NCBI RefSeq assembly: GCF_029894335.1
Contig: NZ_JARXZC010000031.1
Span: 30,248 to 94,247 of the forward strand
Source of the DNA: Kitasatospora sp. MAP5-34
Lineage (GTDB): Bacteria > Actinomycetota > Actinomycetes > Streptomycetales > Streptomycetaceae
Reading direction: 5' to 3'
Length of the DNA stretch: 64,000 nucleotides
Shown here: positions 43,184 to 51,197 of the stretch, in pieces
Position numbering within the stretch: position 1 is the stretch's first letter
Layout of the letters: every line of letters starts with the position of its first letter
Position numbers and translations under genes: made by a program
The notes under the pieces: model-generated
The model's database searches: none
What the model was told of the DNA's origin: nothing
What the model saw: only the letters and a program-made list of their open reading frames with translations

Positions 43184-45484
43184 ATGGCACCTCATCGACC
43201 CGCGGGATCACCGCTCGACAAGGCCGGGCTCGGAGTCAGGTTTCTGGGCATCAGCGTGCTCTCCGGGATCCTGGTGGCCGGCATGGCGCTGCCCGCCGTA
43301 GGCGCGCTCGGCCTGACCGTCAAGAGCGGCGCGGACAGCCTGGGCAGCATCCCGGACGACTTCAAGACCCCGCCCCTCTCCCAGGCCTCGTACATCTACG
43401 ACGCCAAGGGCGGGCTGATCGCCAAGGTCTTCGACCGGGACCGCACCATTCTGACCAAGGACCAGATGGCGCCCATCATGCGCCAGGCCCAGGTCGACAT
43501 CGAGGACAACCGCTTCTTCCAGCACGGCGCCGTCGACATCAAGGGCGTGCTCCGCGCGGTCGGCAAGAACGCCTCGTCCGGCGCGGCCAGCCAGGGCGCC
43601 TCCACGCTGACGCAGCAGTACGTGAAGAACGTCAACATCGAGAAGGCCGGCGAGGACCAGGCCGCCTTCCAGGAAGCCACCAAGAAGAGCCTGGGCCGCA
43701 AGATCCAGGAGCTGAAGTACGCCATCAAGTTGGAACAGGATCTGACCAAGGACGAGATCCTCACCAACTACCTGAACATCACCTACTACGACCACCAGGC
43801 GTACGGCGTCGAGGCGGCGGCCGGGCGCTACTTCAACAAGAGCGCCAAGGATCTGACGATCCCCGAGGCCGCGATGCTGGCGGGCATGGTCCAGAACCCG
43901 TCGGCGTACGACCCGATACTGCACCCGAAGGCCGCGCAGACCCGCCGCGACACGGTGATCAACAAGCTGCTCGAGTACAAGCACATCACCCCGCAGCAGG
44001 CGAAGGACGCGCTGGCCAGTCCGCTGGGCATCACGTACAAGGAGCCGCTGAACGGCTGCATCACCGCGCAGGCCGGGATGGGCTTCTTCTGCGACTACGT
44101 CCGGCACGTGGTGAAGAACGACCCGGTCTTCGGCAAGAGCGCGGCCGACCGGCAGCAGCTTTGGAGCCAGGGCGGCCTGAAGATCTACACGACCATAGAC
44201 CCGGACAAGCAGGCCGCGGCCTACAAGGCCGTCACGACCAAGGTGTACCCGACCGACGACGTGTCGGCCGCGATGACCATGGTCAAGCCGGGTACCGGCG
44301 AGATCCTGGCGATGGCCCAGACCCGGCAGTACGGCCTGGACGCCAAGCAGCACCAGACCGTCCTCAACCTGAACGTCGACGCGGCCATGGGCGGCGGCAA
44401 CGGCTTCGCCCCCGGCTCGACCTTCAAGCCGATCCTGGCGGCGGCCGCGCTGGAGTCGGGCACCCCGATCACCCAGCAGTTCCCCTCGCCGCACGACATG
44501 GACTACCCGAAGATGTCCACCTGCAACGGCACCTGGAACGAGAAGGGCGTCCCGGTCCAGAACGAGAGCGCGAGCGAGGTCGGCCCGTTCTCGATGAACC
44601 AGGCGATGGCCAAGTCGGTCAACACCTACTTCGTGCAGTTGGAGCAGCAGGTCGGTCTCTGCCCGATGAAGCAGATGATCAACAAGGTCGGCATCAAGAA
44701 CCTGGCCAACGGCCTGCCGGTGCTGGAGGCCCCGTCCATGGTCCTCGGCACCGAGGAGGTCAGCCCGCTGATGATGGCGAGCGTCTACGCCACCTTCGGC
44801 GCGCGCGGCCTGCACTGCGACCCGATCGCGATCAGCTCGGTGGTCGACGCGACGAACAAGAAGCTGACCGTCCCGCAGGCCAACTGCGCCCAGGCGATGT
44901 CGCAGAGCACCGCCGACGGCGTCAACACCCTGCTCAAGACGGTGACGGAGAAGGGCACCGCGGCCAACATCAAGATCGACGACGGCCGCCCGTTCGCCGG
45001 TAAGACCGGTACCACCGACAACCGCTACGCGGCCTGGTTCGACGGTTACACCCCCGACCTCGCGACCGCCGTCTGGCTGGGCGGCCCGACCGGCAACGTC
45101 TCGATGCGCGACATCAGCATCGGCGGCAGCTACCGCACCCAGGTGTACGGCGCCGACGGCCCCGGCCCGATCTGGCAGATGGCCATGAACGACGTGCTCC
45201 TGGGCACGCCGATCACCCAGTTCCAGCTGGTCCAGATCCCGGACGCGACGGCGACCCCCGACCCGAACGCCGGCTCCACCCCGACCGGCGCCGCCAGCCC
45301 GCCCGCGACCGACACCACCAACGGTGGCGGCGGCGCGACCAACGCGGGCGGCGGCCTGATCGGCGGCGGCTTCTCCTTCCCGCCGGGCACCCTCAACGGC
45401 GGAAACGGCATCGGCGGCGGCCCCGGCGGCGGACCCGCTGGCGGCATCCCCACCGGCAAGCCGACCAAGCCGGGACACCACTGA
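43184..45484 (+). CDS. Class A penicillin-binding protein
   Basis: 766 residues from ATG 43184. One N-terminal transmembrane helix (GISVLSGILVAGMALPAVGALG), a GT51 glycosyltransferase (IEDNRFFQHGAVD at about 106; GASTLTQQYVKN), then a transpeptidase with SxxK GSTFKP (Ser412), SVN (Ser478) and KTGTTDN (Lys607). The tail is Gly/Pro/Thr-rich (TNGGGGATNAGGG). It polymerises and cross-links peptidoglycan outside the membrane. No ribosome site is visible; TAGTCT at 43171-43176, seven bases before the ATG, suggests leaderless transcription. The open frame from 42923 is not conserved-looking. Confidence 0.95.
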   Translation: MAPHRPAGSPLDKAGLGVRFLGISVLSGILVAGMALPAVGALGLTVKSGADSLGSIPDDFKTPPLSQASYIYDAKGGLIAKVFDRDRTILTKDQMAPIMRQAQVDIEDNRFFQHGAVDIKGVLRAVGKNASSGAASQGASTLTQQYVKNVNIEKAGEDQAAFQEATKKSLGRKIQELKYAIKLEQDLTKDEILTNYLNITYYDHQAYGVEAAAGRYFNKSAKDLTIPEAAMLAGMVQNPSAYDPILHPKAAQTRRDTVINKLLEYKHITPQQAKDALASPLGITYKEPLNGCITAQAGMGFFCDYVRHVVKNDPVFGKSAADRQQLWSQGGLKIYTTIDPDKQAAAYKAVTTKVYPTDDVSAAMTMVKPGTGEILAMAQTRQYGLDAKQHQTVLNLNVDAAMGGGNGFAPGSTFKPILAAAALESGTPITQQFPSPHDMDYPKMSTCNGTWNEKGVPVQNESASEVGPFSMNQAMAKSVNTYFVQLEQQVGLCPMKQMINKVGIKNLANGLPVLEAPSMVLGTEEVSPLMMASVYATFGARGLHCDPIAISSVVDATNKKLTVPQANCAQAMSQSTADGVNTLLKTVTEKGTAANIKIDDGRPFAGKTGTTDNRYAAWFDGYTPDLATAVWLGGPTGNVSMRDISIGGSYRTQVYGADGPGPIWQMAMNDVLLGTPITQFQLVQIPDATATPDPNAGSTPTGAASPPATDTTNGGGGATNAGGGLIGGGFSFPPGTLNGGNGIGGGPGGGPAGGIPTGKPTKPGHH

Positions 45485-45507
45485 CGGCTGCTCGGCCCTT
45501 GGGGCGC

Positions 45508-45558
45508 GTACGGCGGAGGGCACCGACTCACGTAGCGAGTCGGTGCCCTCCGCCGTAC
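45508..45558. terminator. 22-bp perfect hairpin after the PBP gene
   Basis: The 22 bases at 45508-45529 pair perfectly with 45537-45558 around a 7-nt loop. It serves the PBP gene and the convergent YqeY gene. Confidence 0.93.
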
Positions 45559-45619
45559 CTCTCTATATACCGGTGACGTCGGCGCCTCAGCCGGTCCGGT
45601 GCCTCAGTTGGTCAGCGCC

Positions 45620-46075
45620 TCAGCCGGTCAGCGCAGCCTTCACTGCGGCGGCGACCCGGCCGCCCTCGGCCAGACCGTCGACCTTCGGCTTCACCAGCTT
45701 CATCACCGCGCCCATGCCCTGCGGACCGGTCGCCCCGCTCGCCGCAACGGCCTCGGCCACGATCGCGGTCAGCTCCTCGTCACTGAGCTGCTTGGGCAGG
45801 TACTCGGCCAGCACCTCGCCCTCGGCCCGCTCCAGCGCGGCGGACTCCGTACGGCCGGCGTCCGCGAACGCGGTGGCGGCCTCGCGGCGCTTCTTCGCCT
45901 CCTTGGCGATCACCTTGAGCACCTCGTCGTCCGAGAGCTCGCGCTTCACCTTGCCGGCCACCTCCTCGCTGGTGACGGCGGACAGCGTCAGCCGGATGGT
46001 GGACGAGCGCAGCTCGTCCCGGGACCTGATCGCAGCCGTGAGGTCCTCCTGCAGCTGCTCCTTGAGCGTTGTCAT
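45620..46075 (-). CDS. GatB/YqeY domain protein
   Basis: 151 residues from ATG 46075. The protein is a complete YqeY domain: MTTLKEQLQEDLTAAIRSRD, then ALERAEGEVLAEYLPKQLSDEEL and GMGAVMKLVKPKVDG. The family resembles the tRNA-binding tail of GatB and is thought to influence tRNA-dependent amidation or translation, without firm proof. Diverges from the phosphoesterase gene. Confidence 0.92.
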   Translation of the reverse strand: MTTLKEQLQEDLTAAIRSRDELRSSTIRLTLSAVTSEEVAGKVKRELSDDEVLKVIAKEAKKRREAATAFADAGRTESAALERAEGEVLAEYLPKQLSDEELTAIVAEAVAASGATGPQGMGAVMKLVKPKVDGLAEGGRVAAAVKAALTG

Positions 46076-46226
46076 AGGCCGATCCTCGCACCTGAGCTGC
46101 CCGAACGCCGCCCAATATCGCCCTCGGCGCACTGATCGGCCGTCAGTCGCGGGGCGGACGGCCCGGGGGCAGGCCGGGACCGAACCGGCGTGCACCGTCC
46201 CAGCCGTCGTCTGCGACCATGGACCG

Positions 46227-47168
46227 ATGCGACCGCTGTACTCCGTCCCCCTCGGAATCGCCGCCACCGGCGCCGCCTGCCTCGCCTACTCCGCCGGATA
46301 CGAGGTCCGCTCGTTCCGGCTACGGCGGGTCGAGGTCCCGATCCTGCCGCCGGGTGCCCGTCCGATCCGGGTCCTGCAGGTGTCCGACATCCACATGGTC
46401 GACGGGCAGGGCAAGAAGCAGCGCTGGCTGCAGAGCCTCGCCGGGCTCCGCCCCGACCTGGTGGTGAACACCGGCGACAACCTCTCCGACCCGCTCGGCG
46501 TACCGGCCACCCTGGACGCGCTCGGGCCGCTGCTGGAGTTCCCCGGCGTGTACGTCTTCGGCTCGAACGACTACTACGGGCCCGCCCGCAAGAACCCGGC
46601 CCGCTACCTGCAGGCCCTGAAGACCGGCGTCCACGGCATGAACAACCCGGACGGCTCCGGACGACGCGGCATCACGGGCGCCGTCCACAACCCGTGGGAG
46701 AAGCTCCGGGACGGCTTCGACGCGGCGGGCTGGCTGGACCTCACCAACTCCCGAGGCCGCCTCACCCTGGCCGGCCTGGACGTCGAGTTCACCGGCCTGG
46801 ACGACCCGCACATCCGCCGCGACCGCTACACCGAGGTCGCCGGCGGCCCGTCCGCCGACGCCGACCTCTCCCTCGCCGTGGTGCACGCCCCGTACCTGCG
46901 CGTCCTGGACGCCTTCGCCGCCGACCGCTACCCGCTGATCCTCGCCGGCCACACCCACGGCGGCCAGCTCTGCATCCCCTTCTACGGCGCCCTCGTCACC
47001 AACTGCGACCTGGACACCAAGCGGGTGAAGGGCCTCTCCGACCACCGCGCCGGCGGGCACCGCTCCTACCTGCACGTCTCGGCCGGCTGCGGCACCAACC
47101 GCTACACCCCGATCCGCTTCGCCTGCCCCCCGGAAGCCACCCTGCTGACCCTCACCCCCCGCCCCTGA
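46227..47168 (+). CDS. Calcineurin-like metallophosphoesterase (YaeI type)
   Basis: 313 residues. N-terminal membrane segment (PLGIAATGAACLAYSAG), then the metallophosphoesterase blocks VLQVSDIHMVDGQ, VVNTGDNLSD, FGSNDYY (GNHD variant) and LILAGHTHGGQLCIPF. A dinuclear-metal phosphodiesterase anchored in the membrane, of the group that includes UDP-2,3-diacylglucosamine hydrolase-like and YkuE proteins. The GNHD motif has Ser-Asn-Asp instead of Asn-His-Asp, so one metal-site His is missing. Confidence 0.9.
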   Translation: MRPLYSVPLGIAATGAACLAYSAGYEVRSFRLRRVEVPILPPGARPIRVLQVSDIHMVDGQGKKQRWLQSLAGLRPDLVVNTGDNLSDPLGVPATLDALGPLLEFPGVYVFGSNDYYGPARKNPARYLQALKTGVHGMNNPDGSGRRGITGAVHNPWEKLRDGFDAAGWLDLTNSRGRLTLAGLDVEFTGLDDPHIRRDRYTEVAGGPSADADLSLAVVHAPYLRVLDAFAADRYPLILAGHTHGGQLCIPFYGALVTNCDLDTKRVKGLSDHRAGGHRSYLHVSAGCGTNRYTPIRFACPPEATLLTLTPRP

Positions 47169-47267
47169 GCCCCTGCTCAGCGCCCACGGAATCGGATTTC
47201 GTCTCTCGGCACCTGTCCGGTAGAGTTCTACTCGTTGCACCGGACAACGGAGCGACAAACGCAGGAC

Positions 47268-47341
<74 letters not shown>

Positions 47342-47346
47342 CCCAG

Positions 47347-47386
47347 GTCAGAGGCCCTATCGGAGAGATCCGATAGGGCCTCTGAC
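47347..47386 (+). terminator. 18-bp perfect hairpin after tRNA-Pro
   Basis: The 18 bases at 47347-47364 pair perfectly with 47369-47386 around a GAGA tetraloop, five bases after the tRNA. Confidence 0.92.
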
Positions 47387-47541
47387 GTATGTGCCAGCAC
47401 GAAAGTACAGCAACCTCAACCTCCCGCAGCGACCGCCAGCAGTCGGGTCGACCGAGGGCCCGCGCCTCACACGCGATCAGATCGCTGGCTCTTCTGGTCG
47501 GCCCCCTCGCTATGGCTCGGCGAATGTGCTGACATGCCGTC

Positions 47542-47952
47542 ATGGAAAATCAAGACGACAAGCAGCCCCCGGCCAAGCGCCCTCGGCTCCGGCGCCACTC
47601 GCCGCCCTACAACGCGGCTCTGGACGCCATGGTCGAGGTGCTCAAGCGCTGGGCTGTCGAGGGCCGGGCCGACTGCTACAGCGAACTGAGCGCCGACCTG
47701 GAAATCGAGGGACACCGGGTCTACCACCACTCGACCGCAATGAGCTTCCTCCTCGAGGATGCCTGCCTTCGAGAACACCGCGAGGCCTCCCCCGTGATGC
47801 TCACGGCCATCGTGGTCAACAAGCAGCGCGGGAAGCCCTCCGGGCAGTTCTTCGAACTCGCCAACGGCGATCCCTTCTACCGTGGCACCGATACCGCTTG
47901 GTCGTGGGAAGTGGAGCGCGATCGAGTCTTCGCCTACTACCGGGCGAGGTGA
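47542..47952 (+). CDS. Hypothetical protein of the tRNA-adjacent region
   Basis: 136 residues. A basic, Pro-rich N-terminus (KQPPAKRPRLRRHSPPYN) precedes a helical region with YHHSTAMSFLLEDACLREHR, followed by MLTAIVVNKQRGKPSGQFFE. The latter resembles a widespread VVxKxTGxPGxGFF-type motif of unannotated phage and plasmid proteins, but I cannot name the family. Coding character is good and codon use matches the neighbours. It is the first gene after tRNA-Pro on the integrase side. Confidence 0.65.
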   Translation: MENQDDKQPPAKRPRLRRHSPPYNAALDAMVEVLKRWAVEGRADCYSELSADLEIEGHRVYHHSTAMSFLLEDACLREHREASPVMLTAIVVNKQRGKPSGQFFELANGDPFYRGTDTAWSWEVERDRVFAYYRAR

Positions 47953-48004
47953 GACGCTCTACCGGCCTGTCCAGGGTGGGACGGTGACGGCCATACTCTC
48001 CACC

Positions 48005-48487
48005 ATGACACTGACGCGCCAGGCACTTCTCGTGCGGGGCTTCAGCGGGTTCGTGCCTTTCTCCGATGTCCCAGGCGCCGAGATTCCGTCGACCGGCGGG
48101 ATCTACGTCGTGGTCCGCACACCTGGTCCGGCCCCGGCCTTCCTGGCGACCAGCACGGCCGGATGGCGCAAGCAGCGTGATCCAGCGGTGAACGTGGAGA
48201 GCCTCGCGGGGAAGTGGGTGGACGGCGCCGAGATCGTCTACATCGGCAAGGCCGACACGGGTGCGGCCGGCGGCCACGGCCTTCGTGGCCGGCTCGCGCA
48301 GTACGCCCGCCATGGCCTCGGTGGTACCAGTCACCATGGTGGCCGCTACATCTGGCAGTTGAAGGCCCACGCCACCCTCCTGGTCGGATGGCAGTGCAGT
48401 GCGCAACCACGCAACGCAGAGAAGGCTCTGCTCGCCGAGTTCGAAGCACTGTACGGCGCGCTGCCATTCGCCAATCTGAAGCACTGA
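48005..48487 (+). CDS. GIY-YIG-like nuclease domain protein
   Basis: 160 residues from ATG 48005. GIYVVVRTPG and EIVYIGKADT give the GIY and YIG strands, LRGRLAQYARHG the conserved Arg helix and NAEKALLAEFEALYG the Glu-containing helix, in the right order for a compact GIY-YIG domain. It could cut DNA or RNA with a single metal. TACTCT five bases before the ATG and no ribosome site hint at leaderless transcription. It ends at a hairpin shared with the convergent integrase gene. Confidence 0.65.
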   Translation: MTLTRQALLVRGFSGFVPFSDVPGAEIPSTGGIYVVVRTPGPAPAFLATSTAGWRKQRDPAVNVESLAGKWVDGAEIVYIGKADTGAAGGHGLRGRLAQYARHGLGGTSHHGGRYIWQLKAHATLLVGWQCSAQPRNAEKALLAEFEALYGALPFANLKH

Positions 48488-48516
48488 CGACGCGTCCAGC
48501 CCCAGCAAGCCAACTG

Positions 48517-48554
48517 GCGGGGGTCCAGCCAGATCGCACCGGCTGGACCCCCGC
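48517..48554. terminator. 14-bp hairpin between GIY-YIG and integrase genes
   Basis: GCGGGGGTCCAGCC (48517-48530) pairs perfectly with 48541-48554 around a 10-nt loop. Confidence 0.85.
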
Positions 48555-48582
48555 CCAGGTTGATCATCTACGGCTCAAGCGC

Positions 48583-49878
48583 CTACATGAGACCTCCCCG
48601 CCCCTCGTCGGCGGCAGAGGGCCGAGAGACTCCGTCTTCGCCTGATACCTGGTTGGGTCGGCTGCTGTCGAGAGATGCGCCGAGCTTCCGAAGTGCGTTG
48701 CGAGTCTGCTCGGAAGGGACCTGGGTATAGATCTCCATGGTCACCGCGAACTGCGAGTGCCGCAGGATCTGCATCGCCACACGGGGGTGGACGTCCAGGG
48801 CCGCCAGCAGCGTGCCGCAGGTCTTGCGGGTGTCATGAACGCGAATCAACCGCACGCCGGCCTGCTCGCAGCGGAACTCGAAGCGCCGGTTGAAGTTGCG
48901 CGGCTCGACCGGCGTCCCGTACTTCGTGGTGAAGACGAGGTCGGACTCCGTCCACAGCTCGCGGGCGGCGAGCTTGTGGGCGTCGCGGCTCTTCTGACGC
49001 AGCAGCAGCGCGGCCAGGGAGACGTCCGGCAGCGGGAGCAACGACTCCGAGGCATCGGTCTTGACCTCGGAGTGCAGCAGCCGACGCCGCACACGCTGAA
49101 GCTGCTGCTGGATGAGGACCTCGCCCCGGTCCAGCATGACGTCCGACCAGCGCAGCCCAAGTACCTCGCCCTTGCGCAGGCCGAGGACCAGGATCATCAC
49201 GTAGGCCCCGTACAGGGGGTCACGGTCAGCACGCGCCGATTCGAGGAACCGGCTCGCCTCGTCGACCGACCACGGGATGACCTTGCGGGGGCGGGGCTTG
49301 GCCATCCTCACGAGCTGGGCGACGTTGCGGGAGATCATCTCCTCACTGATCGCGTAGGTGAGCGCGCTGCGGAGCACGGTACGGGCGTCGGCGACGGATC
49401 GCTTGGACAGGTACTGGCGGCAGCACTTGCTGATCGCGCAGCATCGGCGTCGCTCCTCCGGGCGGCGCTCGTCCTTGCCCTGTGCACAGCACTGGCAGGT
49501 GGCGGCGAGCTTGTTGAGCCACTCGCGCACGTCGCGCACGTTGAGCTTGTCGACCCGCTTGGCGCCGAGGAACGGACCTATGTAGAGGCGAACGGCCGTT
49601 TCGTAGGTCGCGGCGGTGAGCGGCTTGAGGTTGACCTCCACCTCCTCCTTCAGCCAGAAGGCGAGGTACTGCTCCAGCGTCGGGGTGCTGGTAGCCACTG
49701 GGCCGGCCTTTGCCGCGTTGTGGAGCTTGAGCCACTTGTCGTGGACCTCAGTGCGGGTCTTGCCGTAGACGTACTTGCGGTCGCGCTTGCCGGTGGGCGT
49801 GGTCACCCAGGCGTACGCCGCGAAGCCGTTGCGGTAAGGGTAGATGGACCCTTCACCGTTGCCGCGCTTGCCGCTCAT
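48583..49878 (-). CDS. int: Tyrosine site-specific integrase
   Basis: 431 residues. N-terminal AP2-like arm domain (FAAYAWVTTPTGKRDRKYVYG), SAM-like core-binding domain containing a Cys-rich insert (CQCCAQGKDERR...CCAISKCC), then the catalytic domain: Arg in LGLRKGEVLGLRWSDV, HDTRKT for the HxxR box and Tyr in MEIYTQV. Catalyses recombination between att sites. Its ATG overlaps the xis stop (ATGA). The actinobacterial tRNA-integrating family and the nearby tRNA-Pro suggest that tRNA as attB, though two genes lie between them. Confidence 0.92.
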   Translation of the reverse strand: MSGKRGNGEGSIYPYRNGFAAYAWVTTPTGKRDRKYVYGKTRTEVHDKWLKLHNAAKAGPVATSTPTLEQYLAFWLKEEVEVNLKPLTAATYETAVRLYIGPFLGAKRVDKLNVRDVREWLNKLAATCQCCAQGKDERRPEERRRCCAISKCCRQYLSKRSVADARTVLRSALTYAISEEMISRNVAQLVRMAKPRPRKVIPWSVDEASRFLESARADRDPLYGAYVMILVLGLRKGEVLGLRWSDVMLDRGEVLIQQQLQRVRRRLLHSEVKTDASESLLPLPDVSLAALLLRQKSRDAHKLAARELWTESDLVFTTKYGTPVEPRNFNRRFEFRCEQAGVRLIRVHDTRKTCGTLLAALDVHPRVAMQILRHSQFAVTMEIYTQVPSEQTRNALRKLGASLDSSRPNQVSGEDGVSRPSAADEGRGGLM

Positions 49879-50081
49879 GCCGCCACCTCCTCGGCGGTGG
49901 CGACGACGCGGGTCACGTACTCGTCGACCCAGAGCGGCAGGATGCGGCGGTTGCGGCCGATGACCACGGAGCGGATCTGCCCGGAGAGGACGAGCATCTT
50001 CGTCTTGGACAGGCCGAAGCCGAGCATGTCGGCGACCTCAGCCGTCGTGTGCCACTTCCGCTGTATCGCGGTTGCAGACAT
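49875..50081 (-). CDS. xis: Excisionase / MerR-like HTH protein
   Basis: 68 residues: a winged-helix HTH of the Xis/DUF-type, WHTTAEVADMLGFGLSKTKMLV and SVVIGRNRRILPLWVDEYV. Located immediately upstream of int and coupled to it, the usual order for excision control. The upstream region 50082-50418 has no gene but includes a repeated promoter module. Confidence 0.88.
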   Translation of the reverse strand: MSATAIQRKWHTTAEVADMLGFGLSKTKMLVLSGQIRSVVIGRNRRILPLWVDEYVTRVVATAEEVAA

Positions 50082-50119
50082 GGGTGTCCTATCCCGACGG
50101 CGCTTTCGGCTACGCGCCG

Positions 50120-50191
50120 CCGTTGTCGATGTTCCAGGGATGGGCGATTAGGTCGTGCGGGTCCGCGTGTCGACCCCCGGCGTTCGTAGCG
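50120..50191 (-). promoter_or_regulatory. Promoter module upstream of xis-int (copy 1)
   Basis: Read on the minus strand: CGCTACGAACGCCG (50191-50178), a 28-bp gap, then a 30-base block (50149-50120) AATCGCCCATCCCTGGAACA followed by TCGACAACGG, ending 39 bp before the xis start. The same two blocks in the same order stand upstream of the helicase gene. They are likely the binding site for a common regulator of the element. Confidence 0.65.
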
Positions 50192-50418
50192 CCGAGGGGC
50201 TGCGGAGGGCGTGGCTGGTAAAGGGGTTCACGGGCTGGCGAAGCCTGCGGTCGAACCGGCGGGACGGGACGTTAGCCGCAGATTCCGGCCGCACCAAACC
50301 GTCGGATACCCGGCATGATGCTGGTCATCATCGGATCGGCGGCAGGAACTGACGTGCGGGACCAGCGGCGTACAGGAGGTGCTCTCGGGTGCCCAGGGCA
50401 CACCTTCGGATGCTCTGG

Positions 50419-50940
50419 CTACGCCTCCGTTTCCTGGCCACCGAGACCCTCCGCGCCGGAGGAACCGGGCGGGAAGTTCGGCGAGCGGTAGTCGTCACCG
50501 GCCGCGTCCGCCACGACCCGGGTGATCATCGCTCTGATGAGCTCTTCGAGGTTCGGGTGGGCACGGCCGTAGGAGTCGAGCGCCTCGCGGGCACGGTCCA
50601 TCTCCTTGCGGGCGTCGACCGACTTCTGCCAGCTCTCGGCGAAGTTCGCCAGCAGCCGCTTCACGTGGGTGTTCGCGGCGATCTCGGGTGGTCCGACCAG
50701 GTTGTCCAGGGAGATGTCGAAGACCTTGGCGAATCCGATGGCCTCGTCCAGGTTGACCCTGCGACGTGGTTCGCCGCTCTCGATGCGCCACACCGCCGAC
50801 TGGTTGAGCGGGTAGCCGGCCTCGGTCAGGCGCTCGGCGAGCGTGGCCGTACTCCACCCGCGCGCCTCGCGCTCCATCTTGATGCGCCGCGCGACGTTCT
50901 CCTCCCCCTCCAGCCGTTGTCGCCGGTCCTCGTCAGCCAT
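50419..50940 (-). CDS. XRE-family transcriptional regulator of the element
   Basis: 173 residues from ATG 50940 with GGAGGGTTGACC upstream. HTH: MEREARGWSTATLAERLTEA, then GYPLNQSAVWRIESGEPRR. The C-terminal half is helical and charged (FAESWQKSVDARKEMDRARE), probably for oligomerisation. It lies between int/xis and the replication-type gene, as repressors or activators of actinomycete integrative elements do. Its own upstream region has a cluster of TTGCA motifs. Confidence 0.9.
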   Translation of the reverse strand: MADEDRRQRLEGEENVARRIKMEREARGWSTATLAERLTEAGYPLNQSAVWRIESGEPRRRVNLDEAIGFAKVFDISLDNLVGPPEIAANTHVKRLLANFAESWQKSVDARKEMDRAREALDSYGRAHPNLEELIRAMITRVVADAAGDDYRSPNFPPGSSGAEGLGGQETEA

Positions 50941-50951
50941 GGTCAACCCTC

Positions 50952-51040
50952 CATGCATCGTCATTAAGCCCATTTGCAATGCGTCGGGCACGACGTTAAC
51001 GTGATGCAAGATGAAACGCAACTGAGCCGAGTTGCATCGG
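50952..51040. promoter_or_regulatory. TTGCA-motif cluster upstream of the XRE gene
   Basis: GATGCAA / TTGCATC-type motifs occur at about 50952 (ATGCATC), 50974 (TTGCAAT), 51003 (GATGCAA), 51017 (CGCAACT) and 51029 (GAGTTGCATC). GCAAC and GTTGC form an inverted repeat around TGAGCCGA. Position and symmetry fit an autoregulatory operator of the XRE protein. Confidence 0.5.
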
Positions 51041-51085
51041 CCAGTCGGGCCAGCCACCCGGCAGCACGACGCAAAAGGCCCCCGA

Positions 51086-51153
51086 CGCTACGAACGCCGA
51101 GGGCCAAACGCAGAACCTCGAAAACCGCCCATCCCTGGAACAGTCGACAACGG
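51086..51153 (+). promoter_or_regulatory. Promoter module upstream of the helicase gene (copy 2)
   Basis: CGCTACGAACGCCG (51086-51099), a 23-bp gap, then AACCGCCCATCCCTGGAACA and GTCGACAACGG (51123-51153), ending 45 bp before the start at 51198. It matches copy 1 (upstream of xis) in sequence, order and distance to the gene, in opposite genomic orientation. Confidence 0.65.
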
Positions 51154-51197
51154 AGGAACCGGGTAGCCGCCCGAATCCTCCGAGTGAGGACACCGCT

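Noticed and set aside
43208..45523. 771-codon frame antisense to the PBP gene
   Set aside because: Same explanation: the sense strand encodes an intact class A PBP and the antisense product is low-complexity.
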